59,973 bases of DNA, taken from positions 1-59,973 of the forward strand of contig CALOEW010000039.1 in the NCBI GenBank assembly GCA_942492445.1. Direction: 5' to 3'. Below are positions 38,669-47,376 of this stretch, piece by piece. The position numbers and the translations under genes are program-made. Numbering within the stretch: position 1 is the stretch's first letter; each line of letters opens with the position of its first letter. The stretch comes from NORP240 sp942492445. GTDB lineage: Bacteria; Pseudomonadota; Gammaproteobacteria; Pseudomonadales; Pseudohongiellaceae. A model generated the notes under the pieces. The model searched no databases and was not told the DNA's origin. It was given only the letters and a program-made list of their open reading frames with translations.

Positions 38669-40011
38669 TTGGATTCCTCGCTATCCAGTTCCTCGACCCG
38701 AATCCGGACGATTTTCCCGGTGACTTCCTCCAGACTTTCCAAGGTTCTGATCGCCTGATTGATCTGTTTTTCACGAACCGTGTCTGTAAGTATGACAACC
38801 GGCACTTTACCGGCGCCATGGGTCTGGGGTTCCTTTTGTATGACCGCTTCGATATTGATCTGGAAAGTCTGCAGTACACTGGATATCTTCGCCATCACTC
38901 CCACTTTGTCCAGGGCCTCGATTCTGAGGTAGTAGGCTGTATCGATTTCTTCTACGGACAGAATCGGCAGATCTCCGTTCAGATAATTGAATGCCAGCGA
39001 CGGCAAACCGCTGTTGGGTTTTTCACCAGTTGCATAGAAGGAATTGCGAGCGATATCCATGATATCCGCCACCACTGACGAGGCTGTTGCCTCGGCTCCT
39101 GCCCCGGCCCCGTAGTAGAGGGTTGCACCAACAGAATTCCCCTTCACCAGCACGGCGTTCATCACGCCGTTCACGTGCGCCAGCAGGCGCTTTTCAGAGA
39201 TCAGGGTTGGATGAACCCGCATTTCCACCCCCCTTTCGCTCCGCCTGGCGATGCCCAGATGCTTGATGACATAACCCAGCTCCCGGGCGTACCTGACGTC
39301 CTCGATAGTGATGGCGCTTATCCCTTCGGTATAGGTCCTGTCGAACTGCAGGGGAATGCCAAAGGCGATGGAGGCCAGGATTGTCAATTTGTGAGCGGCG
39401 TCTATGCCCTCCACATCAAAAGTGGGATCTGCTTCCGCGTAGCCCAGTGCCTGGGCTTCCTTCAGCACTTCGGCAAAATTCCGTTGTTTCTGATCCATTT
39501 CGGTCAGTATGAAATTGCCGGTACCGTTGATGATACCGGCCAGCCACTGGATAGCGTTTGCTGCCAGCCCCTCCCGCAGGGCCTTGATGATCGGGATACC
39601 ACCGGCGACCGCGCTTTCGAAGGCTATGATCACACCTTTATTCTTGGCCAGTTCAAACAATTCGTTGCCGTGCAGGGCGATCAGAGCCTTGTTGGCCGTG
39701 ACGATGTGCTTGCCGTTTGCCACTGCCCGTTGCATCAGTTCCCGCGCCGGATCAAAACCACCGATGGTTTCCACCACGATATCCACTCGAGGATCGTCTA
39801 CCACGGCGAATACATCGCTGCTGAACGGGATACCGGCAGTGTTGAATTCTGCTTTGCGTGTGCGCGAGGCAAGGTGGCAGACTTCCAGTTCGCGACCCAG
39901 GCGCCGGGCAATCTCTTGCCGGTTTTCACTTAACAGTCGGAAGGTACCGCCACCTACCGTCCCCAGCCCACAGATTCCGATTCGGATCGGCCGTACCTTG
40001 TCTGAATTCAA
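38665..40011 (-). CDS. hom: Homoserine dehydrogenase
   Basis: The 448-aa enzyme reduces aspartate semialdehyde to homoserine with NAD(P)H. The N-terminal Rossmann motif is GICGLGTVGGGTF. The catalytic domain has AGIINGTGNFILTEM and ALGYAEADPTFDVEGIDAAHK, and a C-terminal ACT domain (about 360-440) implies allosteric control by threonine. The frame starts at TTG 40011, with AAGGAG 7 bases upstream, which supports this non-ATG start. Confidence 0.95.
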   Translation of the reverse strand: MNSDKVRPIRIGICGLGTVGGGTFRLLSENRQEIARRLGRELEVCHLASRTRKAEFNTAGIPFSSDVFAVVDDPRVDIVVETIGGFDPARELMQRAVANGKHIVTANKALIALHGNELFELAKNKGVIIAFESAVAGGIPIIKALREGLAANAIQWLAGIINGTGNFILTEMDQKQRNFAEVLKEAQALGYAEADPTFDVEGIDAAHKLTILASIAFGIPLQFDRTYTEGISAITIEDVRYARELGYVIKHLGIARRSERGVEMRVHPTLISEKRLLAHVNGVMNAVLVKGNSVGATLYYGAGAGAEATASSVVADIMDIARNSFYATGEKPNSGLPSLAFNYLNGDLPILSVEEIDTAYYLRIEALDKVGVMAKISSVLQTFQINIEAVIQKEPQTHGAGKVPVVILTDTVREKQINQAIRTLESLEEVTGKIVRIRVEELDSEESK

Positions 40012-40046
40012 GATCGCTCCTTGACAGCTTGCTCGGAAAAGCGCGA

Positions 40047-40075
40047 ATTATACTGCAATACGCCAGATAGCTCAG
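40047..40075 (-). promoter_or_regulatory. Probable hom-thrC promoter
   Basis: On the minus strand a perfect TATAAT (-10) lies at 40052-40047, about 35 bases before the hom start. The best -35 at 17-bp spacing is the weak CTGAGC. It is the only good -10 box in the 160-bp gap after dsbC. No attenuator-like leader is visible. Confidence 0.45.
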
Positions 40076-40171
40076 CACCGCGACAGGAGAATTTGAAACC
40101 TGTCGCGGGAGTTGGATGAATTGACGTGAAGGGATCCCGGCTTCCGGGAACAAACCGGGCAGTCGCGAAGG

Positions 40172-40936
40172 TTACTGGTCCAGCAACAGTGCCGCCAGAC
40201 GATCGGAATCCATGTAGCCCGGTATTACCCGGCCATCCGCCAACACCAGTGCCGGGGTGCCGCTGATGCCGATTTCATTACCCAGTGCGTAGTGCCTGAG
40301 TACCGGGTTTTCGCACTCACGCTCGGGCAGATTCTGGCCGTTCTTGGCCTGGGTGAGGGTCTTGTTGCGGTCTTCAGAGCACCACACCGAAATCATCTTG
40401 CTGTACGAGGAGGCCTGTCGGCCGCCCCGGGGGTAGGCCAGGTAGCGAACCTCGATGCCATGTTCGAGGAGCTTTTCCATGTCCCGGTGCAGGGCCCGAC
40501 AGTATTGACAGTCTACATCGGTAAACACGGTGATTGCCGCCCTTGTCCTGTCGGGCTTGAAGACGATCATTTCCTGTTCGGGGATGGCTGCGATCTTTTC
40601 CGCGGTTCGCAGTTGACGGGTCTCGGAGGACAGGTTTATCAGTCCGTCCGGACCGGATTTGAACATGTCGCCAGCAAACAGAAACTCGCCCTTAATATCG
40701 GTATAGAGAATCTCACCGGTATTCAATTCCACCTGGATCATGTCGTCCATGACGGTCGGTTGCAGGGAAAGAACCTGAATCTGATTCTGCGAAGCCGCTT
40801 CCAGGGAATTTGCCAGGCGCGTACGCAATGCCTGCAGAGCGGCACTTTCCCCTCCCACATTCTGCGCCACCGTGGTCTGTGACAGGAACAGGATCAGTAC
40901 CGGAAAAAAGACTACGTTTTTGATGGATCGCTTCAT
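40172..40936 (-). CDS. dsbC: Thiol:disulfide interchange protein DsbC
   Basis: This periplasmic disulfide isomerase has a signal peptide (NVVFFPVLILFLSQTTVAQ), a dimerisation domain (about 30-95) and a thioredoxin domain. The active site is Cys143-Gln-Tyr-Cys146 in FTDVDCQYCRALH. A structural GTPALVLADGRVIPGY segment with the cis-Pro loop is near the C-terminus. At 254 aa it is slightly longer than E. coli DsbC (236). The DsbD-type protein at 32-35 kb would keep it reduced. It lies upstream of hom in the same direction. Confidence 0.93.
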   Translation of the reverse strand: MKRSIKNVVFFPVLILFLSQTTVAQNVGGESAALQALRTRLANSLEAASQNQIQVLSLQPTVMDDMIQVELNTGEILYTDIKGEFLFAGDMFKSGPDGLINLSSETRQLRTAEKIAAIPEQEMIVFKPDRTRAAITVFTDVDCQYCRALHRDMEKLLEHGIEVRYLAYPRGGRQASSYSKMISVWCSEDRNKTLTQAKNGQNLPERECENPVLRHYALGNEIGISGTPALVLADGRVIPGYMDSDRLAALLLDQ

Positions 40937-41216
40937 GACTCGTTACCAGCCGCTGTTGATTGCAGGATTAAATGCGCGGGGTTTCGCAGCCGACGTGACA
41001 ATGAGCCGCGGTGGCCAACTGCCTGGCAAATACGGAGACACCCCACCTTCCATGGAATCATATCGTATAGAGACCGTAATACTACCGTATTCTTCGTCAG
41101 AAACCCTGTATGCCGCGGTTACCGACACTGGCGCCAGGGTCAATACGGGCATCCGGGAGAGATTCCGGGGTGAATAATAGGGCTGCGATTGCCCCGGAAT
41201 CCACCCCGCGGCCGGG

Positions 41217-41588
41217 TTATTCCTGGCTGGACCGTTTGTCGAGTTTCTCAGTGATGCGTGCCGCACGACCGGTGAGCTCGCGCAGGTAGTAAAGTTTAGC
41301 CTGGCGAACGTCACCGCGGCGCTTGACCGTGACACTGTCCACCTGAGGACTGTAGGACTGGAAAGTGCGTTCGACGCCCACACCGTGTGAGATTTTACGC
41401 ACGGTGAAGGAGGAATTGAGGCCACGGTTTCGTTTCCCGATCACCACGCCTTCGAATGCCTGCAACCGCTCCCGGTCTCCCTCCTTGATCTTGACCTGTA
41501 CGACCACCGTGTCTCCGGGTCCGAATTCCGGGATTTCCTTGCCCATCTGGCTGTTTTCAATCTGCTCGATTATCTTGTTCTTGCTCAT
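41217..41588 (-). CDS. rplS: Ribosomal protein L19
   Basis: This 123-aa 50S protein sits at the subunit interface. Its start reads KIIEQIENSQMGKEIPEFGPGDTV, with the conserved RLQAFEGVVIGKRNRGLNSSFTVRKISHGVGVERTF core. Last gene of the rpsP-rimM-trmD-rplS operon, 28 bp after trmD. Confidence 0.97.
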   Translation of the reverse strand: MSKNKIIEQIENSQMGKEIPEFGPGDTVVVQVKIKEGDRERLQAFEGVVIGKRNRGLNSSFTVRKISHGVGVERTFQSYSPQVDSVTVKRRGDVRQAKLYYLRELTGRAARITEKLDKRSSQE

Positions 41589-41616
41589 CTTTTCCGCTCC
41601 TGAACAATGACCCGAT

Positions 41617-42393
41617 CTACTTGCCCCGGGCCGTTTCGAATTCGTCTATGTATTCCCGCAACAGTGCCTGTTGCTGGCTATCCAGTTCCATCCCGTCCAG
41701 CAGATCGGGCCGTTTGCGCCAGGTGGCACCAAGACTGTGCTTGAGCCGCCACTGGCGAATCCTTTCATGGTCGCCGCTCAACAATTCGGCGGGAACCGAC
41801 TGCCCCGCCACGGTCTGCGGCCGGGTATATTGCGGACAATGCAGAAGCCCCGCCGCAAAGGTATCCAGCTCGACGCATTCCTCACTGCCCAGCGCCCCCG
41901 GCTGCAACCGGGTGACGGCATCGATTATCACCATCGCCGCCAGTTCTCCACCGCTGATGATAAAATCACCAAGCGACCATTCTTCATCGATCTGGTTTTC
42001 CAGAACCCGCTCATCGATGCCCTGGTAGCGACCACAAACCATGACCAGCTCTTCCACTGCTGCCAGTTCGCGGACGCCCTCCTGATCCAGCCGTCGCCCC
42101 TGGGGCGAGAGATATATCACCCGCCGGGAAACTGCCGAGCTGCCGTCGCGACCTGCTTCGAGCGCCGTTTCTGCTGCACTGATGGCAGCCCGCAATGGCG
42201 CGGTTTTCATCAGCACGCCCGGGCCGCCGCCATAGGGCCTGTCGTCCACTGTACGATGCCTGTCGGCCGTAAAATCCCTGGGATTCCAGCAGGACAGTTC
42301 CATCAGCCCGCTGTTGAAAGCACGGGCGGTTATACCGAATTCGCTGACCGCCGCAAACATTTCCGGGAACAGGGTCACGACTGCTAACCGCAT
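41617..42393 (-). CDS. trmD: tRNA (guanine-N1)-methyltransferase TrmD
   Basis: The 258-aa enzyme methylates G37 next to the anticodon, preventing frameshifts. SPOUT-fold knot motifs are visible: RPYGGGPGVLMKTAPL, YLSPQGRRLDQ, VMVCGRYQGIDERV, and DFIISGGELAAMVIIDAV. The catalytic Asp lies in YTRPQ-proximal sequence. Its length matches E. coli (255). Confidence 0.97.
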   Translation of the reverse strand: MRLAVVTLFPEMFAAVSEFGITARAFNSGLMELSCWNPRDFTADRHRTVDDRPYGGGPGVLMKTAPLRAAISAAETALEAGRDGSSAVSRRVIYLSPQGRRLDQEGVRELAAVEELVMVCGRYQGIDERVLENQIDEEWSLGDFIISGGELAAMVIIDAVTRLQPGALGSEECVELDTFAAGLLHCPQYTRPQTVAGQSVPAELLSGDHERIRQWRLKHSLGATWRKRPDLLDGMELDSQQQALLREYIDEFETARGK

Positions 42394-42445
42394 GGCTTTT
42401 CCCCCGATACCGAAATTCCGTTCCGGCCTCGTCGCCCGCTCTGGG

Positions 42446-42979
42446 TCAGAGCAGAAAATCGGCGGACCAGTCCACGCCTATAGTCCCCTTCTCCAGATCG
42501 ACCCCGAAGACCACCGAGCCACGCAGGTAGGGGATCAACCGTTCGTGTCCGTCGATGCTGTCCTTGCAGGGCTGCACCACCAGCACATCGTTGGCGCCGG
42601 TTTCCAACATGCGCGAAACCCTGCCCAGAAGCTGCCCCTGGCGATTGATAACCGTCAGACCCAGCAGTTGATGCCAGTAGAACTCATCCGGGCCCAGTGC
42701 TGGCAATACGTCTGAGGAAACCGTTAGTTCGGCACCGACCAGGCTTTGTGACGCCCCCGGGGTGTCATAGCCGACAAAGTGGGCCACCAGATGATCGCCC
42801 CGGGTCAGCACTTCGTCGATTTCCCCCTGCTCTTCGCGACTACCCTTGCAGATCAGCACATGACGGTAATCCGCCAGGTTGGACGCTGGATCGGTGAATG
42901 AATAAAGCCGCACCCAGCCATTGACCCCGTGCGTCCTGCCGACTCTGCCAAGGGTTATCCGATTTTCGTCAGCCTTCAT
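42446..42979 (-). CDS. rimM: 16S rRNA processing protein RimM
   Basis: This 177-aa protein helps 30S maturation by binding S19. The N-terminal beta-barrel has LGRVGRTHGVNGWVRLYSF. A PRC-barrel domain follows from about residue 98, with EFYWHQLLGLTVIN and the C-terminal signature LIPYLRGSVVFGVDLEKGTI. It starts 31 bp after rpsP. Confidence 0.95.
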   Translation of the reverse strand: MKADENRITLGRVGRTHGVNGWVRLYSFTDPASNLADYRHVLICKGSREEQGEIDEVLTRGDHLVAHFVGYDTPGASQSLVGAELTVSSDVLPALGPDEFYWHQLLGLTVINRQGQLLGRVSRMLETGANDVLVVQPCKDSIDGHERLIPYLRGSVVFGVDLEKGTIGVDWSADFLL

Positions 42980-43010
42980 GGGAACCGGTGGTAAGCGAGC
43001 GGCTGCCCTA

Positions 43011-43271
43011 TCAAGCCTCGGTAGTCGCCGACCGTGCCGCTTCCCGGGCCAACGTGGTTACCCGGGGGCTGGACTTGGCGCCCTGATCGAGCCAGTACCC
43101 CATGCGCTCCATATCGAGCCTGAGGCGCTCCTCCTTGCCTCGAGCAATCGGGTTAAAAAAACCGATGCGCTCTATGAACCTGCCGTCGCGGGCATTTCGG
43201 CTGTCACTGACCGTTATGTGGTAGAAAGGTCGCTTCTTGGCACCACTGCGGGCTAATCGAATTGTGACCAT
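43011..43271 (-). CDS. rpsP: Ribosomal protein S16
   Basis: This 86-aa 30S protein has the family start MVTIRLARSGAKKRPFYHI, then DSRNARDGRFIERIGFFNP. First gene of the ribosomal/tRNA-modification operon. The promoter is expected in 43272-43437, where no strong consensus box is evident. Confidence 0.97.
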   Translation of the reverse strand: MVTIRLARSGAKKRPFYHITVSDSRNARDGRFIERIGFFNPIARGKEERLRLDMERMGYWLDQGAKSSPRVTTLAREAARSATTEA

Positions 43272-43437
43272 AGTGTTTTTTCCGTTCTAAGAACCAGTAA
43301 ATTCTGAAAAACCGGGTAACTGTGCCTGCCTTGCAGCCACTTTCCAGCTTTGCCCCGGATAAAAAGGCGCGTATTTTATGCCAATTGCCTGAAGATGGGA
43401 AGAGAGTGTTGCCACCACCGGTGGCGCCGTGGGCAAC

Positions 43438-44832
43438 TTATCTGAAGCGCGGGAAATTCCCTCCCCCACCGGCCCCGGGAAAGCCTCCCGGGCCTTTCAT
43501 GCCACCAATGCCCCGCATCAGGTTGGCCATGCCGCCGCCCTTCATCTTTTTCATAACTTTCTGCATCTGCTTGTGTTGCTTCAGCAGGCGGTTCAGATCC
43601 TGAATCTGGGTTCCGGAGCCCTGGATGATGCGCCGCTTTCTCGACCCGTTGAGAAGGTCCGGGTTGGTGCGCTCCCTGGGAGTCATCGAGTTGATGATCG
43701 CCTCCATGCGGCTGAACTGGGAGTCGTTAACCATCTGACCGGCACCCGGCGGCAGGGCACCCATGCCGGGCAGTTTGTCCATGATGCTGCCTACGCCACC
43801 CATGTTCTTCATCTGTTGCAGCTGCTCGCGGAAATCCTCCAGGTCGAATCCCTTGCCTTTCTTGATCTTGCGGGCAAGTTTTTCGGCTTTCTGCTTGTCG
43901 ACCTTGCGTTCCGCCTCCTCGATCAGCGACAACACATCACCCATGCCGAGGATACGTGAAGCTATCCGGTCGGGATAAAACGGTTCCAGAGCCTCGGGCT
44001 TTTCACCGGTGCCGATGAACTTGATCGGTTTACCGGTGATCTGACGCACCGACAGGGCGGCCCCGCCACGGGCATCGCCGTCGGCCTTGGTGAGAATGAC
44101 ACCGGTCAGCGGCAGCGCGTCATTGAAAACGCGTGCGGTATTGGCTGCATCCTGGCCGGTCATGGCATCAACCACGAACAGGGTTTCAACCGGATTCAAC
44201 ACCCGGTGGAGACGCTGGATCTCGTCCATCATTGCTTCATCGATGGCCAGCCGCCCCGCAGTGTCCACGATCAGCACATCGACGAAGCGGCGCCGGGCTT
44301 CCGCCAGAGCATCCCTGGCGATCTGCTCCGGCGCCTGACCGGTGTCGCTGGGGAAGAAGTCTATTCCGAGGTCCCGCGCCAGGGTTTCCAGCTGTTTGAT
44401 GGCCGCCGGCCGGTAGACATCGGTACTGGCCAGCAGGGCTGATTTCTTTGGATTGTTTTTCAGCCACAGAGCCAGTTTGGCGGCGGTGGTGGTTTTACCG
44501 GCACCTTGCAGGCCCGCCAGCAACACTACCGCAGGCGGCACTGCCTTAAGGTCCAGGGCTTCGTTGGTCCTGCCCATGAGCTGTTCCAGCTCGGCCTGGA
44601 CAATCTTGATGAATGCCTGCCCCGGAGTCAGGCTCTGGGAGACCTCCTGGCCTACGGCTCGCAACGTAACGCGGTCGATAAACTCCTTCACAACTGGAAG
44701 TGCCACATCCGCTTCCAGCAATGCCCGCCTGACCTCGCGCAAGGCCTCCTGAATATTGTTTTCAGTCAGCGTGGCCTTGCCGCCAAGCTTGCGCAGCGTT
44801 GAGGAAAGTCGATCGGTAAGGCTGTCAAACAT
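43438..44832 (-). CDS. ffh: Signal recognition particle protein Ffh
   Basis: This GTPase binds signal peptides of nascent membrane proteins. It has an N domain starting MFDSLTDRLSSTLRKLGG, then the G domain with P-loop LQGAGKTTTAAKLA, DTAGRLAID and TKADGDARGG. The Met-rich M domain includes MKNMGGVGSIMDKLPGMG, KRRIIQGSGTQ and KQMQKVMKKMKGGG. Start 44832 is chosen to match the family; an upstream in-frame codon at 44859 would add nine unlike residues. 464 aa. Confidence 0.97.
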   Translation of the reverse strand: MFDSLTDRLSSTLRKLGGKATLTENNIQEALREVRRALLEADVALPVVKEFIDRVTLRAVGQEVSQSLTPGQAFIKIVQAELEQLMGRTNEALDLKAVPPAVVLLAGLQGAGKTTTAAKLALWLKNNPKKSALLASTDVYRPAAIKQLETLARDLGIDFFPSDTGQAPEQIARDALAEARRRFVDVLIVDTAGRLAIDEAMMDEIQRLHRVLNPVETLFVVDAMTGQDAANTARVFNDALPLTGVILTKADGDARGGAALSVRQITGKPIKFIGTGEKPEALEPFYPDRIASRILGMGDVLSLIEEAERKVDKQKAEKLARKIKKGKGFDLEDFREQLQQMKNMGGVGSIMDKLPGMGALPPGAGQMVNDSQFSRMEAIINSMTPRERTNPDLLNGSRKRRIIQGSGTQIQDLNRLLKQHKQMQKVMKKMKGGGMANLMRGIGGMKGPGGFPGAGGGGNFPRFR

Positions 44833-45036
44833 AAGATCAGTTCCCTTGGAAAACCACACAGTATAGCGGAATCAGAGTCGACTCAAAACAATCCCGCAGC
44901 CAGTTGCAAACCGGCCCGGGATTATTCGCTGGATCGTGATGGATGCCGCAGCCGGTTCGAGGCTGCCGGAAAAAAAGAACTTCAACGGCTTCGGGACTTG
45001 TGCGACACTTCGAGTGGTTTTCGCAGGTCCAACACC

Positions 45037-45834
45037 ATGCCCATGACCCTGATTTCAGGACTGCTAGCTTCACTGCTCTACCTGCTGGGAACAGTTTTCC
45101 AGGGGCAGAGTATTTTTGCCAACAAGCGTACCCGTAACCAGGTGTTCAGCCTCGGTTTCATGGCAGTGATCGCCCACGCCATCAGCGCCATGGGAGTAAT
45201 CAGGACTACCACGGGTTATCATTTTGGCATCGCCGAAATCAGCACTCTGATCACCCTGTCGATTTCTCTCCTGGTGCTGATCAGCAGCCTGCGCAAACCA
45301 CTGGAAAATCTGTTCCTCGGCCTGTTTCCGCTGGCAATCGTGACTATTATCGCCTCGCTGACCATCTCCAGCAGTTACCCTCCCACGGAGATGGGCTTCG
45401 GTCTGGCCAGCCATGTGCTGCTTTCCATCGTGGCCTACAGCATCCTGACCATCGCGGCAATGCAGGCGGCTTTTCTCGCCTTTCAGAACCACCAGCTGAA
45501 GCATCACCATGCCTCGGGCCTGATCAGTCGTTTCCCTCCGCTGCAGGATATGGAAGCTTTTCTGTTCGAACTGCTTTGGGTCGGTGAACTGCTGCTCAGC
45601 CTTGGAATCCTGGCCGGATTTCTGTTCAACGAAGACATATTCGCCCATGCCGGCATCATCCATAAGACCTTCTTCTCCATTCTGGCCTGGGTTGTCTTCG
45701 CAACCCTGCTTTGGGGACGTCACTGGCTTGGCTGGCGTGGACAGACTGCGATTCGCGGTACGCTTGTTGGCTTCACCCTGCTGCTGGTTGGTTTTTACGG
45801 CTCCAAGTTTGTCATCGAGTACGTGTTAAACTAG
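45037..45834 (+). CDS. CcsA/YpjD-like inner membrane protein
   Basis: The 265-aa protein has eight hydrophobic helices, in the cytochrome c assembly (CcsA/HemX) family. The conserved HVLLSIVAYSILTIAAMQAAFLAF and ELLWVGELLLSLGILAGF segments are present, as is the HKTFFSILAWVVFATLLWGRHWLGWRG region with two histidines. Whether it handles heme is unknown; E. coli YpjD has no settled role. Its place between ffh and a corC-like gene is conserved. Its stop TAG is followed at once by GGAACC, resembling a MITE end. Confidence 0.85.
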   Translation: MPMTLISGLLASLLYLLGTVFQGQSIFANKRTRNQVFSLGFMAVIAHAISAMGVIRTTTGYHFGIAEISTLITLSISLLVLISSLRKPLENLFLGLFPLAIVTIIASLTISSSYPPTEMGFGLASHVLLSIVAYSILTIAAMQAAFLAFQNHQLKHHHASGLISRFPPLQDMEAFLFELLWVGELLLSLGILAGFLFNEDIFAHAGIIHKTFFSILAWVVFATLLWGRHWLGWRGQTAIRGTLVGFTLLLVGFYGSKFVIEYVLN

Positions 45835-45903
45835 GGAACCAGACCATGAGAGCTCCGTCTATCAGAAGTTTTCTTTTCAGTCTTCGGGACTCAACCCGTT
45901 TAA
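45835..45903. other. Gap between ypjD-like stop and MITE copy C
   Basis: CTAG at 45831-45834 (including the stop) followed by GGAACC repeats the exact left junction of copy B, but the bases after it do not match the element. No gene is supported; a 23-codon frame from 45846 runs into the MITE. Confidence 0.3.
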
Positions 45904-46043
45904 CAACCTCTGATTAATTACCGCGATGTTCTGCGGGAGTCTGCCGGGTGCTACTGCCAGGCGTCGTGCGCAGGGAATGTTCACTCCCCTGCCAGCGGGT
46001 TCGTCTGAAGACCAGAGCATTGCAGTAATTAATCAGGGGTTCC
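45904..46043 (+). mobile_element. IS5-group-like MITE, copy C
   Basis: The ends CAACCTCTGATTAATTAC and GTAATTAATCAGGGGTTCC are inverted repeats. Flanks TTAA (45900-45903) and ATAA (46044-46047) are a decayed YTAR duplication. The core (TGCGGGAGTCTGCCGGGTGCTACTG) matches copy B in the same orientation. It lies directly upstream of the CorC-like gene and makes up its entire proximal 5' region, including a Shine-Dalgarno-like AGGGG at 46035-46039. Confidence 0.75.
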
Positions 46044-46047
46044 ATAA

Positions 46048-47376
46048 ATGGAAAACGACGAAAATCAAATAGGCCTGCTGCTGTTGCTGCTGGTTTTTCT
46101 GATCTGCGCCTCCGCTTATTTTTCCAGTTCCGAAACGGCGATGATGAGTCTTAACCGTTATCGTATGAAGCATCTGCAACGCACCGGACATGCGGGCGCC
46201 CGCAGGGCCAGCAAACTGCTGGAAGCGCCGGACCGGCTTATCGGCGTGATTCTGATCGGCAACAACTTCGTCAACATTCTCGCTGCCTCCATTGCCACCT
46301 CGATTGCCATCAGCCTGTTCGGCACACCGGAACCGCTGATTACCACCGGGGTCCTGACATTGGTTATCCTGATCTTTGCCGAAGTCACACCGAAAACCAT
46401 CGCCGCCCTGTATCCGGAGAAAATCGCCTATCCGTCGAGCTACCTGCTGACCATCCTGCTCAGACTACTGCACCCTATCGTGTTTGCAGTCAATGTCATA
46501 TCCAATCGGCTGGTATCGCTGCTGGGCTTTCAGCCGGGACAGGGGGACAGTCACGTGCTGAGCAAGGAGGAACTGCGCACCGTTGTGTATGAGTCAGCGG
46601 AGCGCATGCCACAGCGCCGTCATGGCATGTTGTTGAATATTCTCGACCTGGAAAAAGTGACAGTGAACGACATCCTCGTGCCCCGCAATGAAGTGGTCGG
46701 CATCGACCTGGATGATGATGTCGATACCATACTGGACCAGATCGGCTCCACCCAGCATACACGCCTTCCGGTGTACAAGGGAGACATCGACAACATCGTT
46801 GGCCTGCTGCATATGCGTAGCATCAGCAAGCTGCTGAAGCTGGAAAACATCAACAAGGCGGCAATCATTCAGGAAACCAATGAACCGTATTTCGTGCCCG
46901 AAAGCACACCCCTGCACACCCAGCTGTTCAATTTCCAGAAACACAAGAAGCGCCTGGCAGTGGTGGTCGATGAATACGGTGCGGTCAAGGGCATCGTGAC
47001 ACTGGAAGACATCCTGGAGGAGATAGTCGGTGAATTTACCACCGACCTTGCCACCAGCAGTCGCGATATACATCCGCAGAGTGATGACAGCTACCTGATC
47101 GATGGCGGTGCCACTATACGCGACATCAATAAAGTATTGAACTGGGAACTGCACAGCGACGAAGCCAAGACATTGAATGGCCTGCTGATGGAACTGCTCG
47201 AGTCGATACCGGACTCGCTGGTTGGCATAAAAATCGGCCGCTATTTTGCCGAGATTTTACAAGTCAAGGACAACAAGATACGCACGGTTAAAATGTGGGA
47301 GCAACCCGCAAAAAGCAGCGATGCCGATGATGCCGGAGGCCCTTCTGGCGATACTCAGGGCAGTTCCCTGCCCTGA
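46048..47376 (+). CDS. CNNM/CorC-family transporter protein (DUF21-CBS-CorC_HlyC)
   Basis: The 442-aa inner membrane protein has an N-terminal DUF21/CNNM domain with about four helices (opening LLLLLVFLICASAYFSSSETAMMSLNRYR). A CBS pair follows (about 205-330; VPRNEVVGIDLDDDVDT, HTRLPVYKGDIDNIVGLLH, VVDEYGAVKGIVTLEDILEEIVGE). A CorC_HlyC domain (from about 345) ends it. Family members handle Mg2+ or Co2+ efflux or resistance. AGGGG 8 bases before the ATG lies inside MITE copy C. Its end overlaps the convergent phosphopantetheinyl transferase gene by 22 bp. Confidence 0.9.
   Translation: MENDENQIGLLLLLLVFLICASAYFSSSETAMMSLNRYRMKHLQRTGHAGARRASKLLEAPDRLIGVILIGNNFVNILAASIATSIAISLFGTPEPLITTGVLTLVILIFAEVTPKTIAALYPEKIAYPSSYLLTILLRLLHPIVFAVNVISNRLVSLLGFQPGQGDSHVLSKEELRTVVYESAERMPQRRHGMLLNILDLEKVTVNDILVPRNEVVGIDLDDDVDTILDQIGSTQHTRLPVYKGDIDNIVGLLHMRSISKLLKLENINKAAIIQETNEPYFVPESTPLHTQLFNFQKHKKRLAVVVDEYGAVKGIVTLEDILEEIVGEFTTDLATSSRDIHPQSDDSYLIDGGATIRDINKVLNWELHSDEAKTLNGLLMELLESIPDSLVGIKIGRYFAEILQVKDNKIRTVKMWEQPAKSSDADDAGGPSGDTQGSSLP

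Noticed and set aside
43408..43437. GC-rich palindrome (CCACCGGTGG) after ffh as a terminator
   Set aside because: No T-run follows on the ffh strand and the stem is imperfect.
45846..45917. 23-codon frame between the ypjD-like and corC-like genes
   Set aside because: It reads into MITE copy C, has no good ribosome site and no conserved features.
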